Source: Chitinophagaceae bacterium (GTDB lineage Bacteria > Bacteroidota > Bacteroidia > Chitinophagales > Chitinophagaceae). From it: a stretch of 7,052 nucleotides of DNA. Shown here one piece after another: positions 6,786 through 7,052 of the stretch (position 1 is its first letter; every line of letters begins with the position of its first letter). The position numbers were made by a program, and so were the translations under genes. The notes under the pieces are model-generated. The model saw only the letters and a list, made by a program, of their open reading frames with translations, ran no database searches and had not been told where the DNA came from. The stretch spans positions 1-7,052 of the forward strand of contig JADYYU010000160.1 of the NCBI GenBank assembly GCA_020853515.1, read 5' to 3'.

Positions 6786-7052
6786 ATGAACAACCGTTTA
6801 CGCAAATTTCTGAAGAAGATTCTTTTTCTCTGTCTAATCATTTTTGTATTTGTCAATGTGATCGCCTGCTTTCATGCCTATAAATTTACACATTATGCTC
6901 TGGGTGCAACGGCCTTCCCCAAAAATCCCGAAAAAATGGGTTTTAGTCAAAAACTGGAATCTATATTATTTGGAGTCGACCTGCCGCGTCCGATCAATAA
7001 TCAAGTGCCTAAACGAAAATTTGCAACAGTCCGGATCAATGATAAAAACCTG
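6786..7052 (+). CDS. N-terminus of a membrane-anchored protein, probably an alpha/beta hydrolase (partial)
   Basis: The first 89 residues are present and the gene runs off the right edge. A basic start (MNNRLRKFLKK) is followed by a hydrophobic segment at about 12-28, which should act as an uncleaved anchor or signal. After it come FHAYKFTHYA (29-38), FSQKLESILFGVDLPRPINNQVP (53-75) and a predicted strand KFATVRINDKNL. From memory, this order (anchor, HAYKFTH, a 'lead' LFGV-PRP motif, then the first beta-strand) occurs in Bacteroidota alpha/beta hydrolases. The catalytic nucleophile, oxyanion residues and histidine would lie beyond the window, so activity cannot be judged. It is divergent from the DUF3575-like gene, with 114 bp between starts. 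Confidence 0.6.
   Translation, partial: MNNRLRKFLKKILFLCLIIFVFVNVIACFHAYKFTHYALGATAFPKNPEKMGFSQKLESILFGVDLPRPINNQVPKRKFATVRINDKNL

Noticed and set aside
6858..6869. Lipobox-like VIAC at the end of the hydrophobic segment of the right-edge gene
   Set aside because: The cysteine (C28) is followed by FHAYKFTH, which in the family I recall continues straight on from a membrane anchor; the residues also fit the lipobox poorly.

Overview
The window looks like ordinary chromosomal DNA from a member of the Bacteroidota, probably the Chitinophagaceae or a close relative. Four things point there: promoter -7 boxes close to TAnnTTTG, almost no Shine-Dalgarno sequences, a secreted protein ending in a type IX secretion (T9SS) sorting domain, and a DUF3575-like outer membrane protein. 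The family placement is inferred from protein style and not from any search.

Positions 1-4988 hold a four-gene minus-strand operon for a tripartite RND efflux pump. In transcription order it reads TetR-family regulator (4988-4371), TolC-like outer membrane factor (4366-2978), lipoprotein membrane fusion adaptor (2873-1749) and the N-terminal half of an RND inner-membrane permease (1629 to the left edge). The regulator and outer membrane factor are almost touching. The later genes are separated by gaps of 104 and 119 bp. A perfect 24-bp inverted repeat lies just upstream of the regulator gene and is the obvious candidate for its operator. The likely logic is that the regulator represses its own operon until a toxic compound releases it.

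Positions 5098-5748 hold a divergent plus-strand gene for a small secreted protein with one PKD-like domain and a T9SS C-terminal sorting domain. A strong rho-independent terminator follows it. A convergent minus-strand gene (6671-5862) encodes a DUF3575-like beta-barrel protein. Back to back with that gene, a plus-strand gene begins at 6786 and runs off the right edge. Its first 89 residues look like the membrane-anchored N-terminus of a Bacteroidota alpha/beta hydrolase.

No stretch longer than 300 bases lacks a gene. I saw no tRNA, rRNA, CRISPR array, insertion sequence, phage gene or riboswitch. I did not find a convincing new biological system. The most testable points are the operator, the apparent GTG start of the regulator with a -7 box placed almost directly on it, and an apparent extra hydrophobic pair in the permease.
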